Source: Polaribacter aestuariivivens | Lineage (GTDB): Bacteria; Bacteroidota; Bacteroidia; Flavobacteriales; Flavobacteriaceae | Reading direction: 5' to 3' | DNA length: 64,000 nucleotides | Assembly (NCBI RefSeq): GCF_005885675.1 | Contig: NZ_VANR01000004.1 | Location: 186,001-250,000, forward strand | Part shown: piece by piece, positions 9,045 to 18,246 of the stretch | How the letters are laid out: the number at the start of each line of letters is the position of its first letter | How positions within the stretch are numbered: the stretch's first letter is position 1 | The notes under the pieces: model-generated | What the model saw: the letters and a program-made list of their open reading frames with translations, nothing else | Databases searched by the model: none | Told to the model about the DNA's origin: nothing | Program-made: the position numbers and the translations under genes

Positions 9045-10010
9045 TTAGCCTAATGTAACTCTTTTAAAAGTAGTTACTTCAACATCACCATACGTTTTTA
9101 CATATTGAGCAACGTTTTTCTTTTCATCTTTAATAAAAGGCTGATCTAAAAGACATTGTTCTATATCTAAAGTAGTGTTATCAGAAATAAATCTTTCCAT
9201 TTTTCCTGGTAAGATTCTATCCCAAATTTGTTCTGGTTTTCCTTCTGCTTTTAATTCTGCTTTTGCATCTTCTTGAGCTTTAGCTAAAACTTCGTCAGAT
9301 AATTGAGACATAGAAATATATTGAGGTACATTTTTTAATGTTTTACCTAATCTACCTAACTCGATATTATCTTTTTCAATTACAGCAATTCTAGCCTCTG
9401 TTTCTGCAGCAACGTATGCAGGGTCTAAATCTTTGTAAGATAAAGTTGTTGCTCCCATAGAAGCAACCTGCATTGCAACGTCTTTTGCTAATTCTTCAGC
9501 ATTATCTACAGCAGCAGATAAACCAACTAAAGCAGCAATTTTACCAATGTGAGTGTATGCACCTACATAAGCAGCACTTACTTTTTCAAAAGCAGTAATG
9601 TCTAATTTTTCACCAATTACACCAGTTTGTTCAACTAATTTATCAGCAACAGACATACCTCCAAAATCAGCAGCTAAGAAATCTTCTTTATTATCGAAGT
9701 TTAAAGCGATGTCTGCAAATTGACCACCTAAAGCTACAAATTTTTCGTTTTTTCCAACAAAATCTGTTTCACAAGCCAATACAATTGCTACACCTTCTGT
9801 TTTAGCATCATTAATTCTAGTTACTGCTACACCTTCTGTAGATTCTCTATCAGCTCTTTTTGCAGCAATTTTTTGACCTTTTTTACGTAAAACATCAATT
9901 GCTTGTTCGAAGTTACCTTCTGCTTCAACTAATGCCTTTTTACAGTCCATCATTCCAGCTCCAGTTGCTTCTCTTAATTTTTTAACATCAGCAGCACTTA
10001 CTTTTACCAT
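9045..10010 (-). CDS. tsf: Elongation factor Ts
   Basis: 321 residues, the longer bacterial form. EF-Ts exchanges GDP for GTP on EF-Tu. The N-terminal UBA-like domain has LREATGAGMMDCKKALVEAEGN, and the core motif ACETDFVGKNEKF is present. The start MVKVSAADVKKLRE is normal. It follows rpsB by 56 bases and is the last gene of the rplM-rpsI-rpsB-tsf block before the bidirectional terminator. Confidence 0.97.
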   Translation of the reverse strand: MVKVSAADVKKLREATGAGMMDCKKALVEAEGNFEQAIDVLRKKGQKIAAKRADRESTEGVAVTRINDAKTEGVAIVLACETDFVGKNEKFVALGGQFADIALNFDNKEDFLAADFGGMSVADKLVEQTGVIGEKLDITAFEKVSAAYVGAYTHIGKIAALVGLSAAVDNAEELAKDVAMQVASMGATTLSYKDLDPAYVAAETEARIAVIEKDNIELGRLGKTLKNVPQYISMSQLSDEVLAKAQEDAKAELKAEGKPEQIWDRILPGKMERFISDNTTLDIEQCLLDQPFIKDEKKNVAQYVKTYGDVEVTTFKRVTLG

Positions 10011-10066
10011 GTCACTTAATATTTTTTAAGAAACGTTTGTTTCTAAATTAGTATTGAAATTATTTT

Positions 10067-10876
10067 TTATTCAGCAGATTTTTCTTCAACGTCAGCTTCA
10101 GCTTTCTCCTTTTTAGGAGCTGCTTCTTTTTTAGCAGCTGTTTCTTTTTTTGGAGCGTCTTTAGCTTCTTTTGTTTTTTCTTTATCTGCTTTTCTATCTG
10201 ATAAACCTTCTGCGATAGCATCAGTTACAAAAGATAAAACTTTGTTTATAGATTTAGAAGCATCATCGTTTGCTGGAATTACGAAATCTACCTGTCTTGG
10301 GTCAGAATTCGTATCTACCATAGCAAAAATTGGAATGTTCAATTTTTGAGCTTCAGCAACAGCAATGTGCTCTTTTTTAATATCTATTACAAATAATGCA
10401 CCAGGCAAACGAGTCATATCTGAAATAGAACCTAAATTCTTTTCTAATTTTTCTCTTTGTCTGTTTATTTGTAATTTTTCTCTTTTAGATAGTGCATCAA
10501 AAGAACCGTCTGTTTTCATTCTATCAATTTGAGCCATTTTTTTAACAGCTTTTCTAATAGTAACAAAGTTGGTTAGCATTCCACCAGGCCATCTTTCTGT
10601 AATGTAAGGCATGCTTACAGCTTTTGCTTTTTCAGAAACAATGTCTTTTGCTTGCTTTTTTGTAGCTACAAATAAAATTTTACGCCCAGAGTTTGCTATT
10701 TTTTTCAACGCTTCTGAAGTCTCTTCTATTTTTGCTGCAGTTTTATACAAATCAATGATGTGAACACCATTTCGTTCTGTATAAATGTATGGAGCCATGT
10801 TTGGATTCCACTTTCTAGTTAAGTGTCCAAAATGTACACCACTATCTAATAATTCTTGAATGTTTACGTTTGCCAT
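10067..10876 (-). CDS. rpsB: Small ribosomal subunit protein uS2
   Basis: 269 residues. The core 1-225 is standard S2 (LLDSGVHFGHLTRKWNPNMAPYIYTERNGVHIIDL at the N-terminus; TERWPGGMLTNF; LPGALFVIDIKKEHIAVAEA). The last 45 residues are a low-complexity Lys/Ala/Glu tail (KKETAAKKEAAPKKEKAEA), an extension common in Bacteroidota. It is followed by tsf and lies 150 bases after rpsI; that gap holds two hairpins and may carry an rpsB leader. Confidence 0.97.
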   Translation of the reverse strand: MANVNIQELLDSGVHFGHLTRKWNPNMAPYIYTERNGVHIIDLYKTAAKIEETSEALKKIANSGRKILFVATKKQAKDIVSEKAKAVSMPYITERWPGGMLTNFVTIRKAVKKMAQIDRMKTDGSFDALSKREKLQINRQREKLEKNLGSISDMTRLPGALFVIDIKKEHIAVAEAQKLNIPIFAMVDTNSDPRQVDFVIPANDDASKSINKVLSFVTDAIAEGLSDRKADKEKTKEAKDAPKKETAAKKEAAPKKEKAEADVEEKSAE

Positions 10877-10909
10877 TTTTTAAATGTGTTTACTTTCTGT
10901 TTTGAAATC

Positions 10910-10942
10910 AATAATTAAGTAGTCTTTCGAGTCTTAATTATT
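10910..10942 (-). promoter_or_regulatory. Stem-loop in the rpsB leader
   Basis: AATAATTAAG and CTTAATTATT form a 10-bp perfect stem around a 13-base loop, about 35 bases upstream of the rpsB start. There is no T run after it on the minus strand, so it looks like a leader structure rather than a terminator. A role in S2 autoregulation is only a guess. Confidence 0.3.
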
Positions 10943-11004
10943 TAGATACTAAACTGTTTAATATTAATTTTGTGTAATAATAACAGTTCTCGGTATAATA
11001 AAGT

Positions 11005-11020
11005 ACAGAATAAATTCTGT
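11005..11020 (-). terminator. Possible weak terminator or pause hairpin after rpsI
   Basis: ACAGAAT-AA-ATTCTGT is a near-perfect 16-base palindrome 7 bases after the rpsI stop. The downstream bases on the minus strand are ACTTTATTATACC, only moderately T-rich, so read-through into rpsB is likely. Confidence 0.3.
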
Positions 11021-11026
11021 AGAATA

Positions 11027-11413
11027 TTAACGTTTCGAGAATTGGAATTTTTTACGAGCTTTTTTCTGACCGAATTTCTTACGTTCAACCATTCTTGGAT
11101 CTCTTGTTAATAATCCTTCTGGTTTTAAGATTGCTCTGTGATCTGCGTTAATAGCAACCAATGCTCTTGTAATTGCTAAACGAATCGCTTCTGCTTGCCC
11201 AGTGATACCACCACCATAAACATTTACTTTGATATCATAAGATTCTAAGTTTTCTGTTAACATTAATGGTTGTTGTACTTTATATTGTAAAGTACCTGTT
11301 GTAAAATAACTTTTATAGTCTTTTTTATTTACAGTAATGTTCCCTTTACCTTCTGAAAGGTAAATACGAGCAACAGCTGTTTTTCTTCTACCTATTTTGT
11401 GAACTGTATCCAT
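11027..11413 (-). CDS. rpsI: Small ribosomal subunit protein uS9
   Basis: 128 residues, standard length. The N-terminus HKIGRRKTAVARIYLSEGKG and the C-terminal tail KKFGQKKARKKFQFSKR, which reaches the P-site tRNA, are typical. Its ATG overlaps the TAA stop of rplM (TAATG), so the pair is translationally coupled, the universal rplM-rpsI arrangement. Confidence 0.98.
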   Translation of the reverse strand: MDTVHKIGRRKTAVARIYLSEGKGNITVNKKDYKSYFTTGTLQYKVQQPLMLTENLESYDIKVNVYGGGITGQAEAIRLAITRALVAINADHRAILKPEGLLTRDPRMVERKKFGQKKARKKFQFSKR

Positions 11414-11868
11414 TATTTATAATCGTTAAGGTTAATAGCTTTAGGCGTTTGCCCATCTTGTTTGTGCTCAGCTCCTGCGTATACATACAAGTTTCTGAAT
11501 AAAGCGCTACCTAAAGTATTCTTTGGTAACATTCCTTTTACTGCTTTCTCGATTAATCTTGTAGGATCTTTCTCAAACATTTCTGTTGCAGTTAACGATC
11601 TTTGTCCTCCTGGATAACCTGTGTGACGAATGTAAGATTTGTCTCTCCATTTGTTACCAGATAAAACAATTTTTTCTGCGTTGATAATAACCACGTTGTC
11701 TCCACAATCTACATGAGGAGTATAATTTGGCTTGTATTTACCTCTAATTAGCTTTGCTACCTTAGAAGCTAGACGACCCAACGTTTGCCCGTCTGCATCA
11801 ACTAAAACCCACTCCTTGTTTACTGTAGAAGCGTTTGCTGATACTGTTTTGTAACTTAATGTGTTCAT
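11413..11868 (-). CDS. rplM: Large ribosomal subunit protein uL13
   Basis: 151 residues. Signature segments are WVLVDADGQTLGRLASKVA, the HVDCGDNVVIINAEKI region and GMLPKNTLGSALFRNLYVY. It is the first gene of the rplM-rpsI-rpsB-tsf block and has a complete promoter at 11929-11959. The start MNTLSYKTVSANAST was kept since it is the first ATG and gives the expected N-terminal extension for this phylum. Confidence 0.98.
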   Translation of the reverse strand: MNTLSYKTVSANASTVNKEWVLVDADGQTLGRLASKVAKLIRGKYKPNYTPHVDCGDNVVIINAEKIVLSGNKWRDKSYIRHTGYPGGQRSLTATEMFEKDPTRLIEKAVKGMLPKNTLGSALFRNLYVYAGAEHKQDGQTPKAINLNDYK

Positions 11869-11928
11869 AATTACACTTTTAGTCTTTGTTATTTGTTAAT
11901 AATGTATGTTTTCCTTAAAAAAGGAGTG

Positions 11929-11959
11929 CAAATGTACCACTATTTATTTGATTGACAAA
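11929..11959 (-). promoter_or_regulatory. Promoter of the rplM operon, overlapped by an inverted repeat
   Basis: On the minus strand TTTG (11959-11956), a 19-base spacer and TACATTTG (11936-11929), a full match to the Bacteroidota pattern. The spacer is flanked by CACTATTT (11938-11945 on plus) and AAATAGTG (11957-11964), a perfect 8-bp inverted repeat spaced by 11 bases, which could be an operator or the shoulder of a terminator. Confidence 0.7.
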
Positions 11960-12043
11960 TAGTGCTTTATAATTATTTTAAAGAAATACAAATCGATAAG
12001 ATTTGGGCTTAAGAATTAACATAACGTTAATAAAAAAGAGAGT

Positions 12044-12051
12044 TACTTTTG
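12044..12051 (+). promoter_or_regulatory. -7 promoter element for the DUF5916 gene
   Basis: TACTTTTG matches TAnnTTTG. The predicted start is about 12056, leaving a 5' leader of about 56 bases. No clear TTG at the -33 position. Confidence 0.45.
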
Positions 12052-12111
12052 CAATAACATTTATCTAAGTATTCAGGTAACGGTTTCCAATAAAAAAACA
12101 ACCCAAAATAA

Positions 12112-14739
12112 ATGAAACTTTATAATATTTCACTTCTTGTAAGTGCTTTTTTTGTTTTAAGTTTTACAGCTCAAGAATCTAAAAAAACATCATTAACAAA
12201 AAGAATTTACACTACAAAAAGATTGGTTAATGTACCAGTTATTGACGGTATAATTAATGAAGCTGCTTGGGATACTGTTGAATGGTCGTCTGATTTTACA
12301 GAAAAAAATCCAGATGAAGGAACACCTCCAACATATCAAACTTTATTTAAAGTTATGTATGATGCAAAATACTTATACATTGCGTTAAGAGCTTTAGATG
12401 ACAATCCAGAATTAATTCAACAACGGTTGAGTAGAAGAGATGGTTTTGCTGGAGACAGAATAAATGTAATTATAGATAGTTATCACGATAAAAGAACTGC
12501 ATTTGTATTTACAACGACTGCTGCAGGTGTAAAAGGAGAAGAAATTGCTACACAAAATGGTAATAATTGGGATGATAGTTGGAATCCAATTTGGTATACA
12601 GATGCAAATGTAGATGAGAAAGGTTGGACTGCAGAAATGAAAATTCCTTTCAGTCAGTTGCGTTTTGGTAACGAAAAAGAACAAATTTGGGGTTTCAATG
12701 TAAACAGAACTATTTTTAGATTGCAAGAACGTTCATTATGGCAAAGAATTCCAAATGATCAAGCAGGTTTTATAAGTGAAGCAGGTGAACTACATGGATT
12801 GGTAAACTTAAAATCACAAAAGCAATTAGAAATTCAACCTTTTACGGTTTTACAATACGATAATTATCCTGCAGAAATAGGAAACCCATATAAAGATGGT
12901 AGCGACTTTAAAATTAATGGAGGTTTAGATGCAAAAATTGGTATTACAAACGATTTAACTTTAGATTTAACAATAAACCCAGATTTTGGTCAAGTAGAAG
13001 CAGATCCTGGAGCCATTGCTTTAGATGGATTTCAAATATTTTTTAGAGAACAACGACCTTTTTTCGTAGAAAATAAAAACATTTTTGACTTTGAATTTGC
13101 CAATGGAAGAGACAATCTTTTTTACAGTAGAAGAATTGGTAGAAATCCACACAGAGGAGCCAACTTACAACCAGGTGAATTTGCAGATGTACCTCAAAAT
13201 TCAACTATTTTAGGCGCTGCCAAGTTTTCTGGAAAAACCAAAGATGGTTGGTCTATTGGAATTTTAGAAAGTTTAACTGCAAATGAATTCGCAGAAATAA
13301 AACAAACTGACGGAAATACAAGAGAAGAAATTGTAGAACCTTTAACAAACTATTTTGTGGGTAGAGCTCAAAAAGATTTTAATGAAAGAAACTCGTATTT
13401 AGGAGGAATTTTTACGGCTACAAATAGAAATTTAAACGGAAATTTTGCTGAACTACACAAAGCTGCTTATACAGGTGGAATCGATTTTAGACACACTTGG
13501 CGAAAAAGAGATTTTTATGTTGAAGGAAATACCGTTTTTAGTCACGTTACTGGTAGTGAAGAAGCAATTTTTGATACACAAACTTCAATTGCCAGATTGT
13601 TTCAAAGACCTGATGCAGATTATATAAACTTAGACCCAACAAGAACTTCTTTAACAGGAACTGGAGGTAGAATTGAAGCAGGAAAACAAGGAGGAGGAAA
13701 TTGGCGTTATAATGGAGGTTTTGTTTGGCGTTCACCAGAATTAGAATTAAATGATATTGGTTTCTTACGAAATACAGATGAAATGATTCAATTTGCAGAA
13801 GGAAGATACTTATGGCAAATTCCGAAAGGAGTTTATAGAGATATGAACTTAAAAGTAGAGCAATCATCAATCTACGATTTTGGAGGAAATTTAAACAGAC
13901 TAAGGTTCGAGTTACAAGGAAATGTAAATTGGAAAAACAATTGGTTTACAGAAATTGGTATGGGTGCAAGTAGTCAAATTCACAGGAACTCATTTTTAAG
14001 AGGTGGACCAAGATGGCGCGTTGCAGATGATAAATTTATTTATTCATTTTTTGGATCAGACAGAAGTAAAAAATTTAGCTTTACTCTCGGGTATGTTCGC
14101 GTTAGAAGTGAAGAAGATGTTTTTGATAGAGACAGATATGTTTTTAGAATGAATTACCAACCTTTTGATGCTTTTAGCATGTCTTTAGATAATGAATATG
14201 AGAAAACATCAGACAAATCTCAATATGTAACTACAACAGACTTTGGGAATATAAAAAGATATATTTTAGGAAATATACAAAACGATTCATGGACAACTAC
14301 TTTACGATTAAATTACAGCTTAAACCCTAATTTTTCTGTCCAGTTTTACGGTCAACCATTTATTTCTAGAGGACGTTATTCTGATTTTAACTATGTAAAT
14401 AATCCAACTGCAAGTTCGTTTAGCGATCGTGTAAATTTATATGATGAAAATCAAATTTCTACTGATGGGAATGATAATTTTTTAATTGATGAAAATAGAG
14501 ACAATATAACAGATTATTCATTTGGAAAACCAGATTTTTCTTTCGTTCAATTGCAAACCAATTTGGTTGTAAGATGGGAATACATTCCAGGTTCAGAACT
14601 CTTTTTTGTTTGGGCAAGAGGTTCTAATGGATTACAAGATTTTGATGATTCTTTAAGCCAAAGTGTAAGAACTCAAGTTTTTGATGTTCCTGCAAATGAC
14701 ACTTTTTTAATTAAGGCAACTTATAGGTTTGTTAGATAA
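12112..14739 (+). CDS. DUF5916 outer-membrane protein with CBM9-like N-terminal domain
   Basis: 875 residues with a signal peptide (MKLYNISLLVSAFFVLSFTAQ). Residues about 45-215 form a CBM9-like sugar/ligand-binding module (VPVIDGIINEAAWDTVEW ... GWTAEMKIPFSQLRFG). Residues about 250-875 are the DUF5916 beta-barrel-like region, with DLTINPDFGQVEADPGAIAL and FFREQRPFFVENKNIF as typical segments, ending in a barrel-like strand 'TFLIKATYRFVR'. Proteins like this are common in marine Bacteroidota; the substrate is unknown. It stands alone and meets the pseudouridine synthase gene tail to tail with one base between stops. Confidence 0.85.
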   Translation: MKLYNISLLVSAFFVLSFTAQESKKTSLTKRIYTTKRLVNVPVIDGIINEAAWDTVEWSSDFTEKNPDEGTPPTYQTLFKVMYDAKYLYIALRALDDNPELIQQRLSRRDGFAGDRINVIIDSYHDKRTAFVFTTTAAGVKGEEIATQNGNNWDDSWNPIWYTDANVDEKGWTAEMKIPFSQLRFGNEKEQIWGFNVNRTIFRLQERSLWQRIPNDQAGFISEAGELHGLVNLKSQKQLEIQPFTVLQYDNYPAEIGNPYKDGSDFKINGGLDAKIGITNDLTLDLTINPDFGQVEADPGAIALDGFQIFFREQRPFFVENKNIFDFEFANGRDNLFYSRRIGRNPHRGANLQPGEFADVPQNSTILGAAKFSGKTKDGWSIGILESLTANEFAEIKQTDGNTREEIVEPLTNYFVGRAQKDFNERNSYLGGIFTATNRNLNGNFAELHKAAYTGGIDFRHTWRKRDFYVEGNTVFSHVTGSEEAIFDTQTSIARLFQRPDADYINLDPTRTSLTGTGGRIEAGKQGGGNWRYNGGFVWRSPELELNDIGFLRNTDEMIQFAEGRYLWQIPKGVYRDMNLKVEQSSIYDFGGNLNRLRFELQGNVNWKNNWFTEIGMGASSQIHRNSFLRGGPRWRVADDKFIYSFFGSDRSKKFSFTLGYVRVRSEEDVFDRDRYVFRMNYQPFDAFSMSLDNEYEKTSDKSQYVTTTDFGNIKRYILGNIQNDSWTTTLRLNYSLNPNFSVQFYGQPFISRGRYSDFNYVNNPTASSFSDRVNLYDENQISTDGNDNFLIDENRDNITDYSFGKPDFSFVQLQTNLVVRWEYIPGSELFFVWARGSNGLQDFDDSLSQSVRTQVFDVPANDTFLIKATYRFVR

Positions 14740-14740
14740 T

Positions 14741-16423
14741 TTAAAAATCTGGAGCAACCCTAAAACTCATTTTTTCAGTAGTATTTGGATGTAAAAACTC
14801 TATAAATTCTGCATGCAAATGCAACCTATTTTGTTTTTTTCCATACAAATCATCGCCAATTATAGGTGAATTTAAACCGTTTTTATGAGCTGCATGTACA
14901 CGAAGTTGATGCGTTCTTCCAGTAATTGGATAAAAATAAACACGCGTTTTATTGTCTTTTCTTTCGATAACTTCCCAAACAGTTTCTGCATTTTTTCCAT
15001 GTTCGTAACAAACTAATTGTTTGGGTCTGTCATCTAAATCTACACGCAAAGGCAATTGTATTTTTCCTTTATTTTTTGGTAAATTTCCATCTAATAAAGC
15101 AACGTAACGTTTTTTTACTGTTCTGTTTATAAACTGACTCTGTAAAACTTTATTGGCTTCTTTGGTTTTGGTTAATAATAATATACCAGAAGTAGACATG
15201 TCTAATCTATGTACAATTAATGGGCCAGTAGCCTTTGGGTATTTTTGTTTAATTCTTGAATAAACAGAATCGCTAATTTCTTTTCCAGGAACTGATAAAA
15301 ACTCTGCAGGTTTGTTTACAACGATTAAAACATCATCTTCAAAAATAATTTCTAATTCCTTGTCTTTTGATATTTCTTTGATTAAAAGATTTTCGTCTAT
15401 TTCAATTCCCTTGAGCATATGCTCTAAAATGGGTTTGCATCTGCTTTGGCAAGCAGGATAAAAGTTTTTATGCTTTCTAATAGCTGAATTTGGTGAAATT
15501 CCCCACCAAAACTCTGCCATACAAATGGGTGTTAAATCATTTTGAAAAGCATACTGTAATAATTTTGGAGCAGCACATTCACCAGAACCAGCAGGAGGTT
15601 TTACTGCAGGATTGTTAAAAATTTCAATGAGTGCTTTAGGCTTTTTATATTGATTTAAAAACTGAAATTTCTCAAACAAAGTTTGCTGTAAAAAAGCAGA
15701 AGTGGTTTTTCTTAATTTTTTTAAAGTTGAAATTTCTTCTTCAATTTTAGCAAGTTTTGTTCTTTTTTCATCAATTTTTTGCTTATAATATGCTACCAGT
15801 TCTTTGTAAAAAAACTGGTCGTTATAACTTTCTTGTGTTAGTTTTTTTTCAAGATTTATAAAATCATCAGCATTTATATTTTCTTTTTTTAGGGCTTTTC
15901 TTTTGGTTTTATTTTGCTTTAGCTTTTTACGTTGCAAAGCCAAATCATCTTCAATTGCTTTAGATAATTTTTTTACTTCTTTTTTAAGTTGAAGATAATT
16001 TTCATCATTTCTTAAAGCTTCTAATTGTATACTTATTTTCTCAATTTTCTCTTCACCTTTTCTGTAAAAACTATTTTTAGTTCTTAAATCGAAAACTGGC
16101 GGAACAAAAATTTCAGGACAACTTTCATCTTCTAGTTTACCTGAAAAAGCAGCAAGAAAACCCAATTCATTTTGCTTATTTTTTACTACCAAAACACCAA
16201 ACATTTTTCCGATTGCATTTTTGGTGTCATTAATATTTAACCCAAAATTATGTGTAAAATCTGTTTGATTTTCTAAATAGTCTTGCAATTCATTCGCCGC
16301 AATTTTAGCCAATGAATGTGCTTGGTAATAAAAAGGAAAGGTAAATTTCTTTGGAATTTCAATTCCAGAAATATTAGATTTAAAATATTGAAAATGGTTC
16401 TGTTTCATAAGAATAATTGCCAA
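14741..16423 (-). CDS. RluA-family pseudouridine synthase with a long N-terminal domain
   Basis: 560 residues. The C-terminal part (about 365-560) is an RluA catalytic domain with the motif HRLDMSTSG, whose Asp408 should attack the uracil base, and GRTHQLRVHA further on. The N-terminal 340 residues hold a long Lys/Glu-rich coiled coil (about 125-245) and then a segment with PPAGSGECAAPKLLQYA, ICMAEFWWG and YPACQSRCK (Cys283, Cys301, Cys325, Cys329). This larger architecture occurs in other Bacteroidota and some Gammaproteobacteria. The RNA target cannot be read. The start could also be Met6 (16408). Confidence 0.88.
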   Translation of the reverse strand: MAIILMKQNHFQYFKSNISGIEIPKKFTFPFYYQAHSLAKIAANELQDYLENQTDFTHNFGLNINDTKNAIGKMFGVLVVKNKQNELGFLAAFSGKLEDESCPEIFVPPVFDLRTKNSFYRKGEEKIEKISIQLEALRNDENYLQLKKEVKKLSKAIEDDLALQRKKLKQNKTKRKALKKENINADDFINLEKKLTQESYNDQFFYKELVAYYKQKIDEKRTKLAKIEEEISTLKKLRKTTSAFLQQTLFEKFQFLNQYKKPKALIEIFNNPAVKPPAGSGECAAPKLLQYAFQNDLTPICMAEFWWGISPNSAIRKHKNFYPACQSRCKPILEHMLKGIEIDENLLIKEISKDKELEIIFEDDVLIVVNKPAEFLSVPGKEISDSVYSRIKQKYPKATGPLIVHRLDMSTSGILLLTKTKEANKVLQSQFINRTVKKRYVALLDGNLPKNKGKIQLPLRVDLDDRPKQLVCYEHGKNAETVWEVIERKDNKTRVYFYPITGRTHQLRVHAAHKNGLNSPIIGDDLYGKKQNRLHLHAEFIEFLHPNTTEKMSFRVAPDF

Positions 16424-16560
16424 AGATAGTCAGTTTATTAATTAAAAATAGCAGATAATGTATTTTCTAAAGAGTTCATATTAAATTTAATTGTGTTAAT
16501 AGAAATTACTTGTATGCCATAGTTTTGTATCAACATTTAAACAATCAAAAACAATAAATT

Positions 16561-17103
16561 ATGAAAACGATTAAAAAAATTACAGCTGTTTTAGCAATAT
16601 CAGGTTTACTATTTGTTTCTTGTGATAATAAAAAGAAAGAAAAAGTAGAGGATAAAATGGAAGAAGTAGAGAAAAAAATGGATGAAATTGGAGATGATAT
16701 TTCTGAAGAATTCCAAGAAATGAAATTAGAATTAGAAGATGGAATGAGCGTGAATTATAAAGTAGATTCTGATGGTACTTTAGCTTTTGATGACTGGGAT
16801 GCTTTTACCATTGCAAATAAAGAATTGAATGATATTGAAAGGTTAGATCCAGATGAGGTAAATACTAGAATTGAAAAATTACAAGGTACTATTGCTAGTT
16901 TAGGAAATGACATTCCAAAATGGTTGCAAACAGATGAAGTGAAAGAAGACATTAAAAATGTTCAGAAAGAATACAAAAATGTAATCGACAATAAAAATGA
17001 TGCAACAGATAAAGTAAAGCAAAACATCGAAGATTTGAATGAAAAATTTGATGATTTACGTGAAGAATTAAATGAAGTTATTGCGAAATATAAAAAATCG
17101 TAA
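16561..17103 (+). CDS. Acidic coiled-coil lipoprotein
   Basis: 180 residues with signal peptide and lipobox LLFVSC (Cys21). The mature protein is rich in Glu, Lys and Asp with strong helix/coiled-coil character (EDKMEEVEKKMDEIGDDISEE near the N-terminus; a second helical part at about 135-180). No enzyme motif is visible, and I do not recognise a named family. A hairpin terminator follows. TAGTTTTG at 16520-16527 fits the -7 promoter pattern about 33 bases upstream of the start. Confidence 0.75.
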   Translation: MKTIKKITAVLAISGLLFVSCDNKKKEKVEDKMEEVEKKMDEIGDDISEEFQEMKLELEDGMSVNYKVDSDGTLAFDDWDAFTIANKELNDIERLDPDEVNTRIEKLQGTIASLGNDIPKWLQTDEVKEDIKNVQKEYKNVIDNKNDATDKVKQNIEDLNEKFDDLREELNEVIAKYKKS

Positions 17104-17129
17104 TAAATACATAGTGATTAATTTAAAAG

Positions 17130-17158
17130 AAGGATAGTGTAAAAGCTATCCTTTTTTT
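17130..17158. terminator. Terminator between the lipoprotein gene and the Sua5-type gene
   Basis: AAGGATAG-TGTAAAAG-CTATCCTT followed by T residues. It overlaps the stop of the convergent minus-strand gene at 17157 and may serve both. Confidence 0.8.
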
Positions 17159-18116
17159 ATGCGCTAAAAGTAGCACGTTGCAAACGATCGTTAATCGATT
17201 TTCCTAAACCATTATCTGGAAAACGTTCTGTAATAATTACATCTAAATGCAAACTGTCTAATTCATGCAAAGCATCGTATAATCTAGAGGCTGCTTCTTG
17301 TATCAATCCGTTTTTAGATAAGATAATTTCAGTTAAGTTATCATTATTTAAAGAGTTTTTAAAAACTAAAACGCCTATTTTTTTATTTGCGTGTTTTTTA
17401 ACTTCTTTTGCAACATTATCTACCAAAAACGTTTTTGTAGAAGGTGCATAATGTCTTGCCAACATTCCTGGAGCATCAGGACTTTGTTCTTTCTTATTTT
17501 TGACTGTAACTTTACCCACAACTGCTTCAATATCTTCTAAAGCCAAAGCACCTAATCTGTAAATAATTGGTTCGTCATTTTCGAAACCAATAATGGTAGA
17601 TTCTATTCCGTTTTCGCAAGAGCCACCATCTAAAACTTGCTGAATATCGTTTTTAAAATAATGCTCTACATGTGTTGGTTTTGTAGGACTAATACTTCCA
17701 AAAGGGTTTGCACTTGGAGCAGCCAAAGGAAAAGGCAACTGTTTTAAAAGCTCTAAAGTTACTGGATGATTTGGAATACGAACTGCAACAGTATCTTTTC
17801 CAGCGGTAATTAAATCTGGTATTTTTTCGTTCTTTTTTAAAACCAACGTCATAGAACCTGGCCAAAAAGCATTTGCTAATAATGTTGCTTTTTCAGGTAT
17901 ATGTGTTACAATATTTTCTAATTTTTCTACTCCAGAAATGTGTACAATTAATGGGTTAAAAAACGGACGTTTTTTTGTCGAAAAAATGCTTTTTATTGCT
18001 TTTTCGCTAAAAATATTTCCTGCCAAACCATAAACGGTTTCAGTAGGTATAGCTACCAATTGCTCGTCAGTTAATAATTTTACTGCTTTTTGTATGTCTT
18101 TAGAAATAATGCTCAT
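17157..18116 (-). CDS. L-threonylcarbamoyladenylate synthase (Sua5/YrdC)
   Basis: 319 residues. It makes threonylcarbamoyl-AMP from threonine, bicarbonate and ATP for the t6A37 modification of tRNAs reading ANN codons. The YrdC domain (about 1-200) has PTETVYGLAGN, KRPFFNPLIVHI, WPGSMTLVLKK, VAVRIPNHP and APSANPFGSISPT. The C-terminal Sua5 domain begins around SPDAPGMLARHYAP (about 213-226), so this is the long Sua5 form, not the short TsaC. Single gene facing the lipoprotein gene. Confidence 0.93.
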   Translation of the reverse strand: MSIISKDIQKAVKLLTDEQLVAIPTETVYGLAGNIFSEKAIKSIFSTKKRPFFNPLIVHISGVEKLENIVTHIPEKATLLANAFWPGSMTLVLKKNEKIPDLITAGKDTVAVRIPNHPVTLELLKQLPFPLAAPSANPFGSISPTKPTHVEHYFKNDIQQVLDGGSCENGIESTIIGFENDEPIIYRLGALALEDIEAVVGKVTVKNKKEQSPDAPGMLARHYAPSTKTFLVDNVAKEVKKHANKKIGVLVFKNSLNNDNLTEIILSKNGLIQEAASRLYDALHELDSLHLDVIITERFPDNGLGKSINDRLQRATFSA

Positions 18117-18246
18117 AATGCATTTGCAAAATTACATATAAAAATGATTGCAACATAAAATAGAAAAGAACTTTTCATTTACAAGATTTTAAAACGAAAG
18201 CGGAATAGTTTTTGTGAATCATCAATAACCCAAAAAAATCAACCTA

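Noticed and set aside
10910..10942. Terminator between rpsI and rpsB
   Set aside because: The stem lacks a following T run on the minus strand, so I list it only as a leader structure.
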